The position numbers and the translations under genes were made by a program. A stretch of 64,000 nucleotides of DNA from Variovorax sp. dw_308. GTDB lineage: Bacteria > Pseudomonadota > Gammaproteobacteria > Burkholderiales > Burkholderiaceae_C. The notes beneath the pieces were generated by a model, which did not search any database, was not told the DNA's origin, and worked only from the letters and a program-made list of their open reading frames with translations. Positions 9,001 through 18,008 of the stretch are shown here, in pieces (position 1 is the first letter of the stretch; each line of letters begins with the position of its first letter). The DNA lies in the NCBI RefSeq assembly GCF_019207085.1, contig NZ_JAATOM010000012.1, forward strand, positions 62,001 through 126,000. The letters are read 5' to 3'.

Positions 9001-9743
9001 GCCAAGCCCCTTCCACCCCCCACGACCTCCCGCCCGCCACCCCTCCGGGCCAAGACGACAAGCCGCATCCCCTGCACCGCCGACTCAAGAGCTTCGTCAA
9101 ACGCGGCGGCCGCACCACCGAAGGCCAGGCCAAGGCCTACGAGGACTTCGGGCCGCAGTTCCTCCTGCCCTACCAGCAGGCGCCGCTCGACTTCGACGCC
9201 GCCTTCGGCCGACATGCGCCGACGGTGTTGGAGATCGGCTTCGGCATGGGCGAGGCAACGGCGCACATCGCCACGGTGCTGCCCGGAACGAACTTCCTGG
9301 CCTGCGAAGTGCATGAACCCGGCGTCGGCAAGCTGCTCAAGCGCTGCGGCGAACAGGGCATCGGCAACATCCGCATCGTGGCCCATGACGCAGTCGAGGT
9401 GCTCGACCACATGATCCGGCCCGGCACGCTCGCCGGCGTGCATGTGTTCTTCCCGGACCCGTGGCACAAGAAGCGCCACAACAAGCGCCGCCTGCTGCAG
9501 ACGCCCTTCGTGCACAAGCTGGCCGAACACCTGGCGCCCGGCGGCTACCTGCATTGCGCCACCGACTGGCAGCCCTATGCCGAACAGATGCTCGAAGTGC
9601 TCGGCGCCGAACCGCTGCTGCGCAACACCGCGAACGACTACGCACCCAAGCCCGACTACCGGCCGCTGACCAAGTTCGAGAACCGCGGGCTCAAGCTCGG
9701 CCACGGCGTCTGGGACCTGGTGTTCGTAAAGCCGAGGGAATGA
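8997..9743 (+). CDS. trmB: tRNA (guanine-N7)-methyltransferase
   Basis: A SAM-dependent enzyme that methylates G46 in the variable loop of t[19 protein letters not shown] (SAM-binding motif I) lies near residue 78 and [17 protein letters not shown], the TrmB signature, near residue 150. The 248-residue product has a proline-rich N-terminal extension of about 25 residues. The GTG start overlaps the stop of gluQ in a GTGA junction. No ATG in frame between there and the conserved core gives a better start. Confidence 0.92.
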   Translation: MSQAPSTPHDLPPATPPGQDDKPHPLHRRLKSFVKRGGRTTEGQAKAYEDFGPQFLLPYQQAPLDFDAAFGRHAPTVLEIGFGMGEATAHIATVLPGTNFLACEVHEPGVGKLLKRCGEQGIGNIRIVAHDAVEVLDHMIRPGTLAGVHVFFPDPWHKKRHNKRRLLQTPFVHKLAEHLAPGGYLHCATDWQPYAEQMLEVLGAEPLLRNTANDYAPKPDYRPLTKFENRGLKLGHGVWDLVFVKPRE

Positions 9744-9767
9744 AGATGCATCTGCAGGCCGCCCGTC

Positions 9768-10658
9768 GTGGGTGAGCTCGCAGGCGTGCTCGCGGCTATG
9801 CTGTCGAGCGGCCTCGGCGGCACGGCGATCGGCGCCACGCGCTACCTGATCGGGCTGACCGATCCGCTCACGCTGGGCGCCTTTCGCTTCGGAATCGGCG
9901 TCGCGCTGCTGCTGCCGGTGGCGCTGCTGCGGCGCGAGCGTTGGCCCGGTGCGCGCGACTGGCCCGCGGTCGCCGCGCTGGGCCTGTTGTTCTTCGCGCT
10001 CTTTCCGGTGCTGTTCAATGCCTCGCTGATCCACACCACGGCTGCACGCGGCGCGCTGGCGCTGTCGACGCTGCCGCTGCTGACCATGCTGATCGCGGCG
10101 CTGTTCGGCGTCGAACGGCTCACGCGGCGCAAGTCCGCGGGGGTGTTGATCGCCATGAGCGGCGTTGCGCTGGCGCTGCTGGCAGGTCTTGCCAACGCGC
10201 CGGCGGGCGCCTGGCGCGGCGACCTGCTGATGGTGGCCGCAGCGCTCTGCATGGCGCTCTACAGCGTGAGCGCGAGGCCGCTGATGGCACGCTCCGGGCC
10301 AGTCGCATTCACCGCCTTCGCCATGGGCGTGGGTGCGCTGTGCCTCAGCGCCATCTCGGCCTGGCGCGGCGGCTTTGCCTCGGTGGCGAAGCTTGGCGCG
10401 GCGCAGCGGTGGGCCTTGCTCTACCTCGGCGTCTTTGGCGGCGCTGTCGTCTTCATCCTCTGGGCCTATGCGCTGGAACGCACCACGCCCACGCGCGTGG
10501 CCGTGTCGATCACGGTCAACCCCATCATGGCCGCGCTGGTCGGCGCATGGTTGCTGCGCGAACCGATCGGCTGGAACCTCGTCGCCGGCCTCTTCGCCGT
10601 CTTCCTCGGCATCTGGATCGCGACGACGCGCGGACGCGCCACGCCGGGACAAGCCTGA
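9768..10658 (+). CDS. DMT/EamA family permease
   Basis: A transporter of 296 residues with ten hydrophobic segments in two EamA halves (SSGLGGTAIGATRYLIG and RTTPTRVAVSITVNPIMAALVGAWLLREPIG). The GTG start follows trmB by 24 bases, so it may belong to the same transcript. Unlike the permease at 1218 it has no metal-binding tail. EamA proteins export amino acids and other metabolites; substrate is unknown. Confidence 0.85.
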   Translation: MGELAGVLAAMLSSGLGGTAIGATRYLIGLTDPLTLGAFRFGIGVALLLPVALLRRERWPGARDWPAVAALGLLFFALFPVLFNASLIHTTAARGALALSTLPLLTMLIAALFGVERLTRRKSAGVLIAMSGVALALLAGLANAPAGAWRGDLLMVAAALCMALYSVSARPLMARSGPVAFTAFAMGVGALCLSAISAWRGGFASVAKLGAAQRWALLYLGVFGGAVVFILWAYALERTTPTRVAVSITVNPIMAALVGAWLLREPIGWNLVAGLFAVFLGIWIATTRGRATPGQA

Positions 10659-10765
10659 CGCCTGCTTTCACGCGGCCACCCCGATGCTTCCTTGCAAAAG
10701 TGGCGACAGGCCCTGCTCCGGTTGCATGACATCATCAGCGAAGCCTTCAACAGCCCCCAGGAAAC

Positions 10766-11236
10766 ATGACATCGCAAGAGACAAGCAGCGCAGACGCCAA
10801 GGCCCGCGAATTTGGCGAGCTATTTGCCCGCCGCATACCGCATGGCCTCGACATCGGCATGCAAGTCGAGGACGCGGGCGCGGACGGCAAGACGCGGGTG
10901 CGCCTCGCGCCACGGCCCCACTTGTCGGGCGACAACGGCGGCGCGTTCTTCTTTCCCGGCGTGCTGTTCAGCCTGGCCGACTCGGCCTGCGGGCTGGCGG
11001 TGATGCGGGCGCTGGAGCGCGTCGTTCCCATTGCCACGCTCGACATGCGCATCGACCACCTCGCACCGGCCACGATGGATGCCGAACTGTGCGCGCAAGC
11101 CGAGTGCTACCGCATGACCCGCACAGTGGCCTTCACCCGATGCGAAGTCATCGCCGGACCTGCGTCGAAGCTCGTGGCCGTCGTGATGGGCACCTTCATG
11201 CTCTCGTCGAGCACGCCGCGTGGGAGCCGCGCATGA
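10766..11236 (+). CDS. PaaI-family (hotdog) thioesterase
   Basis: A 156-residue hotdog-fold protein that probably hydrolyses an acyl-CoA thioester. The pattern LSGDNGGAFFFPGVLFSLADSACGLAVM places the substrate loop and catalytic Asp region as in the PaaI family, followed by ATLDMRIDHLAPA. Its stop overlaps the ATG of a second hotdog gene (ATGA). A pair of short, co-translated thioesterases suggests a two-protein enzyme or related substrates. Confidence 0.75.
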   Translation: MTSQETSSADAKAREFGELFARRIPHGLDIGMQVEDAGADGKTRVRLAPRPHLSGDNGGAFFFPGVLFSLADSACGLAVMRALERVVPIATLDMRIDHLAPATMDAELCAQAECYRMTRTVAFTRCEVIAGPASKLVAVVMGTFMLSSSTPRGSRA

Positions 11237-11724
11237 CGAAGGAGCTCGATCCCGGCGAAGTCGGCGCGCAAACCCTGCGCGACAGGACGGCTGCGGCACT
11301 GGAGGCCGCGCCCTATTGCCGTTATCTCGGCATCCGTCTGGCGCCGGGCGCGCCAGGCGGGGAGTTGACGTTCCACATGCCCTTCGATGCACGGTGGATC
11401 GGCAACGCATCCCTGCCCGCGATCCACGGCGGCGTGCTGGCCACGTTCATGCAGGCCGCTGCCCTGACGGCCACCAGCGCCGCGCTGAGCAACCTGATGC
11501 CGCCCAAGCTGGTCGATTTCTCGCTCGACTACCTCAGTTCCGCGGGCGCGGCGGACCTCTATGCGCAATGCGAGATGCACCGCGTCGGCCGGCGCATCGC
11601 CGCCGTCGGCATCCGCTGCTGGCAACGCAGTGCGGAGGAACCCGTAGCGCTGGGACGCGCGCATGTGTACGTGGCGCACTCGGCGTCCGACGCCTCGCTG
11701 CGGGCGGCGGACCAGAAGGACTAG
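11233..11724 (+). CDS. PaaI-family (hotdog) thioesterase
   Basis: A 163-residue protein of the hotdog fold. The motif NASLPAIHGGVLATFMQAAALTA, with His-Gly-Gly, is the PaaI/DUF4442-like catalytic loop, followed by KLVDFSLDYLSSA. It starts inside the stop of the preceding thioesterase. The two share a fold but little sequence, so this is an old pair and not a recent duplication. Substrate is not known. Confidence 0.78.
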   Translation: MTKELDPGEVGAQTLRDRTAAALEAAPYCRYLGIRLAPGAPGGELTFHMPFDARWIGNASLPAIHGGVLATFMQAAALTATSAALSNLMPPKLVDFSLDYLSSAGAADLYAQCEMHRVGRRIAAVGIRCWQRSAEEPVALGRAHVYVAHSASDASLRAADQKD

Positions 11725-11875
11725 CGGCCTCTCACCGCCAATTCGCGAGTGCCTGCCACGCCAGCGGAGGCTGGGCAAGGCGAATCCGTTCGGGAGCACC
11801 TCCGGACCCGGATCTGCCGGGCCGCCGGGTGCGCCCCCTTCGAGGGTGGCGCCGCTGGCGCCACGGGAGTGGGTG

Positions 11876-12277
11876 TCAATCCCCCCGGGGTGACGGCGTC
11901 CGCATCCGATCCGGCAGACCCAGCGCGCGATTGATCTTGACGATCAGCCCGGGGACGTCGATGGGCTTGGTGTCGACGTCATTGCAGCCCGCGTCGAGCG
12001 CACGTTCGCTCTCCTCGGGCACGCCCTGGGTGGTCAACGCGATGATCGGGATCGACAGCGTTCCCGGGTCCGCCTTCAGGCGGCGCGCGGCCTCCCAGCC
12101 ATCGATCACCGGCAGGCTGCAGTCCATGAGGATGAGGTCGGGTGACTCCATGCGCGCCCGCTCGATGGCCACCGCGCCGTCGCCGGCCACGGCGATCTCG
12201 AAGCCCTGCCGCACCAGCCGGCGCGAGAGCGCGTCACGTTCCGCGTCGTTGTCCTCGACGATCAGGATGCGCGGCAT
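11876..12277 (-). CDS. Single-domain response regulator receiver
   Basis: A CheY-like protein of 133 residues with only a receiver domain. LIVEDNDAERD supplies the acidic pair, Asp52 in LILMDCSLPV is the phosphate acceptor, ALTT the switch Thr, and the Lys is in DTKPI. There is no output domain and no histidine kinase nearby, so its partner kinase lies elsewhere. Such stand-alone receivers often work in phosphorelays or motility. It is convergent with the thioesterase pair. Confidence 0.88.
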   Translation of the reverse strand: MPRILIVEDNDAERDALSRRLVRQGFEIAVAGDGAVAIERARMESPDLILMDCSLPVIDGWEAARRLKADPGTLSIPIIALTTQGVPEESERALDAGCNDVDTKPIDVPGLIVKINRALGLPDRMRTPSPRGD

Positions 12278-12380
12278 GGGCCTCCCGCGCAGGCGTCAGG
12301 GGCCCGGCATGCGGGCGCGCCGGCCTCGCGCGCGGGTCGACCTCGATGACAACGCCCTTGAGTCATACAGAAAGTAATAC

Positions 12381-12409
12381 TTGTGTTTATATGCAGACAC
12401 AGATTAAGC
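12381..12409 (+). promoter_or_regulatory. Candidate promoter of the AraC gene
   Basis: TTGTGT and TTAAGC stand 17 bases apart within the most AT-rich part of the gap, about 60 bases before the AraC start. TGTGT and ACACA arms flank the spacer. It is a weak match to a sigma-70 promoter. Confidence 0.35.
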
Positions 12410-12467
12410 TTTCCACGGGGAGCAAGACTGTCCGCAGCCGCCAATCCACTCGCTTTTCGCGCCAAGC

Positions 12468-13574
12468 GTGAATGAGGTTCGCGGCCGGATTATTCGATCA
12501 AGGCCTGTCGTCGTGGCGTCCTGCGCTCCTCTGCCGTTGAACATCCTCCATGGCCTGCAAAAAGCCGGCATCGATCTCGCCGAAGCTGCGGCAAGCGCCC
12601 ACCTCACCGTCGAGGACCTGAAGAAGTCACTGGGCGAAGAACAGGCCGACCGCTTCTTTACCGCCGCTTACGAATCCCTCGGCGATCCTGCCGCTGGCCT
12701 GGCCATCGGAATGCAGATGCGGCCCGAGCTCTTCGGCGTGGTCGGCTTCTCGGTCATGACCTGCCCGAATTTCGGTGCAGCGCTGGCGCGCATCGTCCGC
12801 TACACGGCGCTCGCATCGGCCTGCAACGTGGAACTCGTGCAGGACGCGCGGGAGATCGAGGTGCGCATGCACTGCGCCGGGCCGCAGCGAAGCTACAGCC
12901 GTTGTCGCATGGACATCCAGATGGGTGCGCTCCTCAGCTTCGGGCGTCTCTTCACCGGACAGCCGATCACGCCGCTGCGCCTCGCCTTGCGCGGCGAGCA
13001 CCCTCCCTACCATGCCCGGTATGCCGAAGTGTTCTCCTGCCCTGCCCTGTTTGAGCAACCGCACGATGCCATCGTGTTCCGCCGCGCCGATCTCGATCTG
13101 CCGCTGGTCGGCGCCAATCCGCAGGTCACGGCCTTGTTCGACGATGCGGCCGAACGCGACCTGCTTGCCTGGCGCATGCCTCGCAGCATGACGAAGGCCG
13201 TGCGCGACGCGCTGCGCGAGATGTTGCGCGGCGAGCTACCCACCATCGAGCAGGTGGCCAGCAGGCTGTGCGTCAGCGAGCGCACGCTGCAGCGGCGGCT
13301 GGCGCGGGAGGGCGCACAGTTCACAGCCTTGCTGGACGAGGTGCGGCTGGAGATGGCGCGGCACCACCTGGCAGCCGGCCGCGCCAGCCTGACCGAGATC
13401 GCCTACTTGCTGGGATTCGTCGATCCCAACTCCTTCTTCCGCTCCTTCAAGCGCTGGACCGGCCAGACGCCCGACGTCTACCGCAGCGGCGCAGCACTTC
13501 CATCGTTGCCGTTGCCGCCGGGCGCCCACGCGTCGGGCAGTGCGTGGCCGGCGCCGTCGGCCGGATCCGTGTAG
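12468..13574 (+). CDS. AraC family regulator (OruR/ArgR-type, arabinose-binding-like N-terminus)
   Basis: A 368-residue regulator. Residues 20-210 match the AraC arabinose-binding-like domain found in regulators with LFGVVGFSVMTCPNFGAALARIVRY. Residues 240-330 hold the two helix-turn-helices (IEQVASRLCVSERTLQRRLAREG and SLTEIAYLLGFVDPNSFFRSFKRWTG). The GTG start is the first of the frame. No metabolic gene is adjacent; the PAP2 gene downstream is 230 bases away. The Ser/Pro/Ala-rich C-terminal tail has no known function. Confidence 0.85.
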   Translation: MNEVRGRIIRSRPVVVASCAPLPLNILHGLQKAGIDLAEAAASAHLTVEDLKKSLGEEQADRFFTAAYESLGDPAAGLAIGMQMRPELFGVVGFSVMTCPNFGAALARIVRYTALASACNVELVQDAREIEVRMHCAGPQRSYSRCRMDIQMGALLSFGRLFTGQPITPLRLALRGEHPPYHARYAEVFSCPALFEQPHDAIVFRRADLDLPLVGANPQVTALFDDAAERDLLAWRMPRSMTKAVRDALREMLRGELPTIEQVASRLCVSERTLQRRLAREGAQFTALLDEVRLEMARHHLAAGRASLTEIAYLLGFVDPNSFFRSFKRWTGQTPDVYRSGAALPSLPLPPGAHASGSAWPAPSAGSV

Positions 13575-13694
13575 CACGGCAGCGCGCCTGGCGCATACAC
13601 CGCCGCGATCCGCGATCCGCATTGCGACAGCTCCGCTAGACTGCGCCGGTGTATTTGCCGCTTTGACATTCGCGAGCGCTACCTGATCGATTCC

Positions 13695-13709
13695 TGAACG
13701 TATGGTTCA
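13695..13709. promoter_or_regulatory. Small dyad upstream of the PAP2 gene
   Basis: TGAAC and GTTCA flank GTATG, about 100 bases before the PAP2 start and next to a TTGACA-like hexamer. It could be an operator, but the arms are short and chance is possible. Confidence 0.25.
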
Positions 13710-13805
13710 TGCTGCAGTCACGCGCAAGCGATAGCCTGCCAGCTTGCAATCCGTCAGACCTCCTGGGCTGCGTCCTGCCCCTGCGGCAGCGAGGTGTCCC
13801 GCCCA

Positions 13806-14354
13806 ATGAACCTCCTCAATCACCAACTCTTCCAGTGGATCGGCGCCGGCTTCTCGCCCAACGCCGCCCTGCTTTGGCTGGCCACGCAATTGGCTGTCGG
13901 CACGTCCTGGATGATGGCGGGCGCGGTTGCCTTCGCGGCTTGGCGGCGCCCCGCAGACCGTCCCTACATCCTTGCGGCGTGCCTGATGGCCGTGTGCGCG
14001 GGCATGCTGGCCCATGAGATCGCAGCCACGCTGAAGCACCCGAGGCCGTTCATGATCGGGCTGAGCCCGCCCTGGATCGCCCACGGCGGCCGCGGCTCGC
14101 TGCCCAGCACCCACGCGAGTGTGATGTTCACCGTGGCGCTGTGCTTCCTGTACCGACCGCAATTGCGCGTGTTTGGCGCAATCCTGGCCGCGCTGGCACT
14201 TCTGACGGGCTGGGCACGCGTCTATGTTGGCGTTCATTTCCCCCTGGACGTTGCAGCCGGCCTGCTTCTCGGCGCCACGATGGCAGCCGGCCCGGCTTTG
14301 GCCAGCCAATGGCTGAAACGTCTCCAGGTGCCGCGGCCTACGCTCCCTGCCTGA
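13806..14354 (+). CDS. Phosphatase PAP2 family protein
   Basis: An integral membrane lipid-phosphate phosphatase of about 182 residues with five to six hydrophobic helices. The three PAP2 motifs appear in order: KHPRPF, PSTHA in GSLPSTHASVMF, and RVYVGVHFPLDVAAG. All catalytic residues are kept, so it should dephosphorylate undecaprenyl or phosphatidyl substrates at the periplasmic face. I prefer the ATG of MNLLNHQ, which has GAGGTG upstream; a GTG four codons earlier is possible. Confidence 0.85.
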   Translation: MNLLNHQLFQWIGAGFSPNAALLWLATQLAVGTSWMMAGAVAFAAWRRPADRPYILAACLMAVCAGMLAHEIAATLKHPRPFMIGLSPPWIAHGGRGSLPSTHASVMFTVALCFLYRPQLRVFGAILAALALLTGWARVYVGVHFPLDVAAGLLLGATMAAGPALASQWLKRLQVPRPTLPA

Positions 14355-14387
14355 CACCCATCTCGTAGAAGCCGGGCTTGATCGCCG

Positions 14388-15029
14388 CTACTGGGCGACC
14401 AGTTCGACGCGCTGGTTTCTTGCACGGCCTCTGCTGCTCTGGTTCGACACCATCGGTGAGAGGCTGCCCATTCCGTTGGCCGTCAAGCGGTTGCGCTCGA
14501 TTCCGTAATCCACCACCAATGCGACGCAGATCGCGTGCGCTTGCCGCTTGCTGATCTCGCGGTTGCCGGCCAAGGCCCCGATGTTGTCCGTGTGCCCCAC
14601 GACATGCAGCCGGAGACCGGGCCGCAGTTTCATGAGCTTGCCGATCTGATCGAGCGCAGGCTTGCTGGAGGGGTCGAGGTGGTCCCGGTCGTTGAACATG
14701 ACGCCACCGATCACCACCTTGCCATTGACATCGAGGCTTCGGCCCAACTCCGCAGCGCTGAAGACCTGCCCTGACGGGCCGGGCATTGGCTCTTGTCCCG
14801 GCATCGGCGGACGCATGTGCTGCGCACCGTCGCGCCGGTCCACTGGCACATGGATCTCGTCGTTGCCAGCGTCGTCCCGAAGAATCAGCACCTGGGCAGG
14901 CGGCAGACGCCTGCTGTCTTCGCTGGCCACGAGCTGAGCGTCGGCGGACGACGTGCGGTAGACCAGCAGCAAATAGGCGAATGCGAACCCGGCAACCGGG
15001 CGGCTGACGACACGAGACATGGTTTTCAC
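14388..15029 (-). CDS. OmpA-family protein
   Basis: A cell-envelope protein of 213 residues. The N-terminal hydrophobic stretch (AGFAFAYLLLVYRTSSADA) is a signal peptide. The C-terminal OmpA domain, residues 90-213, carries LRLHVVGHTDNIGALAGNREISKRQAHAICVAL, the peptidoglycan-binding pattern, and NQSSRGRARNQRVELV. The region between (GAQHMRPPMPGQEPMPGPSGQ) is proline-rich. GTG at the given start has GGGAG just upstream; an ATG three codons in is the alternative. It likely tethers outer membrane and cell wall. Confidence 0.82.
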   Translation of the reverse strand: MKTMSRVVSRPVAGFAFAYLLLVYRTSSADAQLVASEDSRRLPPAQVLILRDDAGNDEIHVPVDRRDGAQHMRPPMPGQEPMPGPSGQVFSAAELGRSLDVNGKVVIGGVMFNDRDHLDPSSKPALDQIGKLMKLRPGLRLHVVGHTDNIGALAGNREISKRQAHAICVALVVDYGIERNRLTANGMGSLSPMVSNQSSRGRARNQRVELVAQ

Positions 15030-15223
15030 GTGGCTCCCTGAAACGAATAAAACGGATTGTCACCCAGACAATCAGAAATTCAATTCGTCTCCAGGAGCTT
15101 CTTGCCATAACCCCTTGATCGCCGATCGCAACGCCATTTCATGCTATTACTTTCGTAGCAAAAAATGTGCTTTGGACCCGTTGATCAAACCCGAAGCAGC
15201 GCAGGCGCATTCGGGGACAGGCC

Positions 15224-17455
15224 TTACTTCCGCATCAGGCGCAGGCCGTTGCCCACCACCAGCAGGCTCGCGCCCATGTCGGCGAACACGGCCATCCACA
15301 TCGTTGCACTGCCCATCACCGCGAGCACGAAGAACACCGCCTTGATCGCCAGCGCGATGGCGATGTTCTGCCACAGGATGGCGTGCGTGCGGCGCGAGAG
15401 AGCGATGGTGTCGGCGATGCGGCCGAGGTTGTCGTTCATGATGACCACGTCGGCGGTTTCCACGGCAATGTCGCTGCCGGCGGCGCCCATTGCGAAACCG
15501 ATGTCGGCCTGCGCGAGCGCGGGCGCGTCGTTGATGCCGTCACCGGTCATGGCGGTGGGGCCGTAGCGCTTCTGCATCTCGCTGATTGCGGCCAGCTTGT
15601 CCTGCGGCAACAGGCCGCCGCGTGCGTCCGCGATGCCGGCCTCGCGGGCAACGGCCTGCGCGGTGGCGGGGTTGTCTCCGGTGAGCATGACGGCCGCGAC
15701 ACCCATGCGCGCCAGTTGCGCCACGGCGTGCACCGAGCCCGGCTTGAGCGTGTCGGCCACAGCGAACAGCGCCAGCACGCCGTCCTCGTCGGCCAGCAGC
15801 GTGACGGTGCGGCCCAGGGCCTCGTGGGCTTCGAGTTCGGCATCGAGCGTGCTAGTGCTTTGCTGGCGTTCCTTGATGAGCCGGTGGTTGCCCAGCACCA
15901 GCCGTCGGCCGCCGACCCATCCCTCGACGCCCCGACCCACGAGCGCCTTGAACGAATCGACCTCGACCGGCACCGCGTCCAGCCCCGCCGCGATCGCGCG
16001 CGAGACCGGATGGTCGGAACGCACGGCCAGGCTGCGGGCCAGCAGCCATGCGCGCGCCTCCTGCGCGCCATCGATGGCCCGTGCTTCGACGAGCCGGGGC
16101 TTGCCTTCGGTCAGCGTGCCGGTCTTGTCCAGCGCCACCGCCTTGATCAGCCGCGCCGTCTCCAGGTAGGTGCCGCCCTTGATGAGGATGCCGCGCCGGG
16201 CCGCCGATGCCAGCCCGCTGACCACGCTGACCGGCGTCGAGATGACCAGCGCGCACGGGCAGGCGATGACTAGCAGCACCAGCGCCTTGTAGATGGCGTC
16301 GAGCCACGCCCAGTCGAGCAGCAGCGGCGGCAGCACCGCCACCGCCAACGCCATCGCGAAGACGGCCGGCGTATAGATGGCCGCAAAGCGGTCGACGAAA
16401 CGCTGCGTCGGCGCCCGCGTGCCTTGCGCCTCTTCGACGGCGTGGATGATGCGGGCCAGCGTGGTGTCGCTGGCCGCGGTCGTCACGCGGTACTCCAGTT
16501 CACCATCGAAGTTGATGGTGCCCGCGAAGAGCGGCAGCCCCGGCCCCTTGTCGACGGGCATGCTCTCGCCCGTGACCGGCGCCTGGTCGACGCTGCCGTA
16601 GCCCTTGGTGACCGTGCCATCGAGCGCCACGCGCTCGCCCGGCTTGACGCGGGCGATCGCGCCGACCTCGATGGCGGCGGACTTCACGCGCTGCCATGCG
16701 CCGTCCTGCATGACCTCGGCATCGTCCGGCGCAAGCGCGACCAGGCCCTGGATCGCCTGCCGGGCCTTGTCGACGGCGCGAGCCTCGATCAGTTCCGCGA
16801 TGGCGTAGAGCGCCATCACCATCGCCGCCTCCGGCCACTGGCCGATCACGAAGGCGCCGGTTACGGCCACCGACATCAGGGCGTTGATGTTGAGGCGGGC
16901 ATGCCGCAGGGCCAGCAAGCCCTTGGTGTAGGTTTCGATGCCGGCGAGCCAGATCGCCACCGCCGCGACGCCCATGCCGGCGACGCGCCAAGCCGTCGTG
17001 TCGGGGGCGAAGTAGTGGACGCACTCGGCCAGCAGTGCGAGGGCGAGCGCGGCGCCGAGGCGGGCGTGGATCGACGTGCCGGATGCAGCGTGCTGCGCGT
17101 GATCGTGGTCATCCGCATGACCGTGCCCCTCCACCGAGGCACCCGGCAACGGACCCGCGCCGACCGGCACCGGCGCGAAGCCCGCCTTGCGGATCGCGGC
17201 CAGCGCAAGAGGCAGCGCCTCATCGCTGCCGTCGATGCGCAGCAGCCGCCGGGCCAACTGGAAATGCAGCCCGCGGATGCCCGCGATCGGTTCGACGACA
17301 CGGCGGATCTCCGATTCCTCGATGCTGCAATCCATCGTTGCGATGCGATAGGTGCCGGGCGCGGCGACCAGCGCGGCAGCCGGGGTCAACGCCTCTGGTT
17401 CGGGTGCGCAGCAAGCGCCTGTGTGTGCGCCGTGTGTGTGTGAATGATTTGCCAT
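15224..17455 (-). CDS. Heavy-metal (Cd/Pb/Zn) P1B-type ATPase
   Basis: An inner-membrane exporter of 743 residues. A Cys/His-rich N-terminus (HSHTHGAHTGACC) precedes a heavy-metal-associated domain with MDCSIEE in place of the GMxCxxC motif (residues 41-47), then a His/Asp stretch near 110-122. The transmembrane CPC is at 399-401, the phosphorylated Asp is D443 in DKTGTLTEG, and SDHPVSRA and TGDGINDAPAL form the ATP-binding and hinge motifs. The combination is that of ZntA/CadA/PbrA, so it would export Cd, Pb or Zn. It is divergent from a CadR/PbrR gene, and its promoter has the MerR-type 19-base spacer. Confidence 0.92.
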   Translation of the reverse strand: MANHSHTHGAHTGACCAPEPEALTPAAALVAAPGTYRIATMDCSIEESEIRRVVEPIAGIRGLHFQLARRLLRIDGSDEALPLALAAIRKAGFAPVPVGAGPLPGASVEGHGHADDHDHAQHAASGTSIHARLGAALALALLAECVHYFAPDTTAWRVAGMGVAAVAIWLAGIETYTKGLLALRHARLNINALMSVAVTGAFVIGQWPEAAMVMALYAIAELIEARAVDKARQAIQGLVALAPDDAEVMQDGAWQRVKSAAIEVGAIARVKPGERVALDGTVTKGYGSVDQAPVTGESMPVDKGPGLPLFAGTINFDGELEYRVTTAASDTTLARIIHAVEEAQGTRAPTQRFVDRFAAIYTPAVFAMALAVAVLPPLLLDWAWLDAIYKALVLLVIACPCALVISTPVSVVSGLASAARRGILIKGGTYLETARLIKAVALDKTGTLTEGKPRLVEARAIDGAQEARAWLLARSLAVRSDHPVSRAIAAGLDAVPVEVDSFKALVGRGVEGWVGGRRLVLGNHRLIKERQQSTSTLDAELEAHEALGRTVTLLADEDGVLALFAVADTLKPGSVHAVAQLARMGVAAVMLTGDNPATAQAVAREAGIADARGGLLPQDKLAAISEMQKRYGPTAMTGDGINDAPALAQADIGFAMGAAGSDIAVETADVVIMNDNLGRIADTIALSRRTHAILWQNIAIALAIKAVFFVLAVMGSATMWMAVFADMGASLLVVGNGLRLMRK

Positions 17456-17509
17456 GTTCGCTTTCTGAGCTCGAGCCGGGATGGCAATGCCACATCGACT
17501 GGAGCGGGC

Positions 17510-17540
17510 ATTTCACACCTTGGAGCCGCTCCAAGGTCAA
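17510..17540 (-). promoter_or_regulatory. MerR-type promoter and operator of the metal ATPase
   Basis: On the minus strand TTGACC (-35) and TGAAAT (-10) are separated by 19 bases, the unusual spacing that MerR-family activators correct by twisting DNA. The spacer and -35 overlap a perfect dyad ACCTTGGAG-CCG-CTCCAAGGT at 17517-17537. It directs transcription into the ATPase gene, 55 bases away, and lies just upstream of the divergent regulator gene, so metal-dependent activation and autoregulation are expected. Confidence 0.85.
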
Positions 17541-17582
17541 GCGCGTAGCATGCGGAGAACGCACCAGCACGGAGCCACGGCC

Positions 17583-18008
17583 ATGAAAATCAGCGAACTC
17601 AGCCGGGCGACCGGCGTCGACAGCGACACCATCCGCTACTACGAGAAGACGGGCCTGTTGCCCGCGCCCGCGCGCGAACCCAACGGCTACCGCGCCTACG
17701 GGCCGGAGCACCTGGAAGGCCTGTCCTTCGTGCGGCATTGCCGGGCGCTCGACATTCCCTTGGCCGACGTGGCCCGGCTGCTGGCCTTCAGCGCCGCACC
17801 CGGCGGCGACTGCGGCGACATCAACCGCCTCATCGACGACCAGATCGGCCGCGTGCGCGCCCGCCTCGCCAGCCTGCAGGCGTTGGAGGTGCAACTCACG
17901 CAATTGCGCAGCCGCTGCACCGAGCCGCACGAGGCCGCCGACTGCGGGATCCTCAACGAGCTCGTCTCCGCCGCGCACGGTGAAGCGTGCGCCTGCCATC
18001 CGACATGA
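17583..18008 (+). CDS. cadR: MerR-family metal regulator (CadR/PbrR type)
   Basis: A 141-residue activator that senses Cd, Pb or Zn. The N-terminal helix-turn-helix starts MKISELSRATGVDSDTIRYYEK. Cys77, Cys112 and Cys121 match the three-cysteine metal site of CadR/PbrR, and the C-terminal tail GEACACHPT adds Cys and His residues as in CadR. The start is the Met at the head of the winged helix. It is divergent from the P-type ATPase and shares its control region. Its stop overlaps the start of the following GNAT gene. Whether Cd or Pb is the natural inducer cannot be told. Confidence 0.88.
   Translation: MKISELSRATGVDSDTIRYYEKTGLLPAPAREPNGYRAYGPEHLEGLSFVRHCRALDIPLADVARLLAFSAAPGGDCGDINRLIDDQIGRVRARLASLQALEVQLTQLRSRCTEPHEAADCGILNELVSAAHGEACACHPT

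Noticed and set aside
11725-11875. Possible small gene between the thioesterase and receiver genes
   Set aside because: Too short, no ribosome site and no protein-like pattern.
15142-15160. TGCTA ... TAGCA followed by an A run as a terminator
   Set aside because: The run is A and not T in the transcribed direction, and the stem is only five bases.
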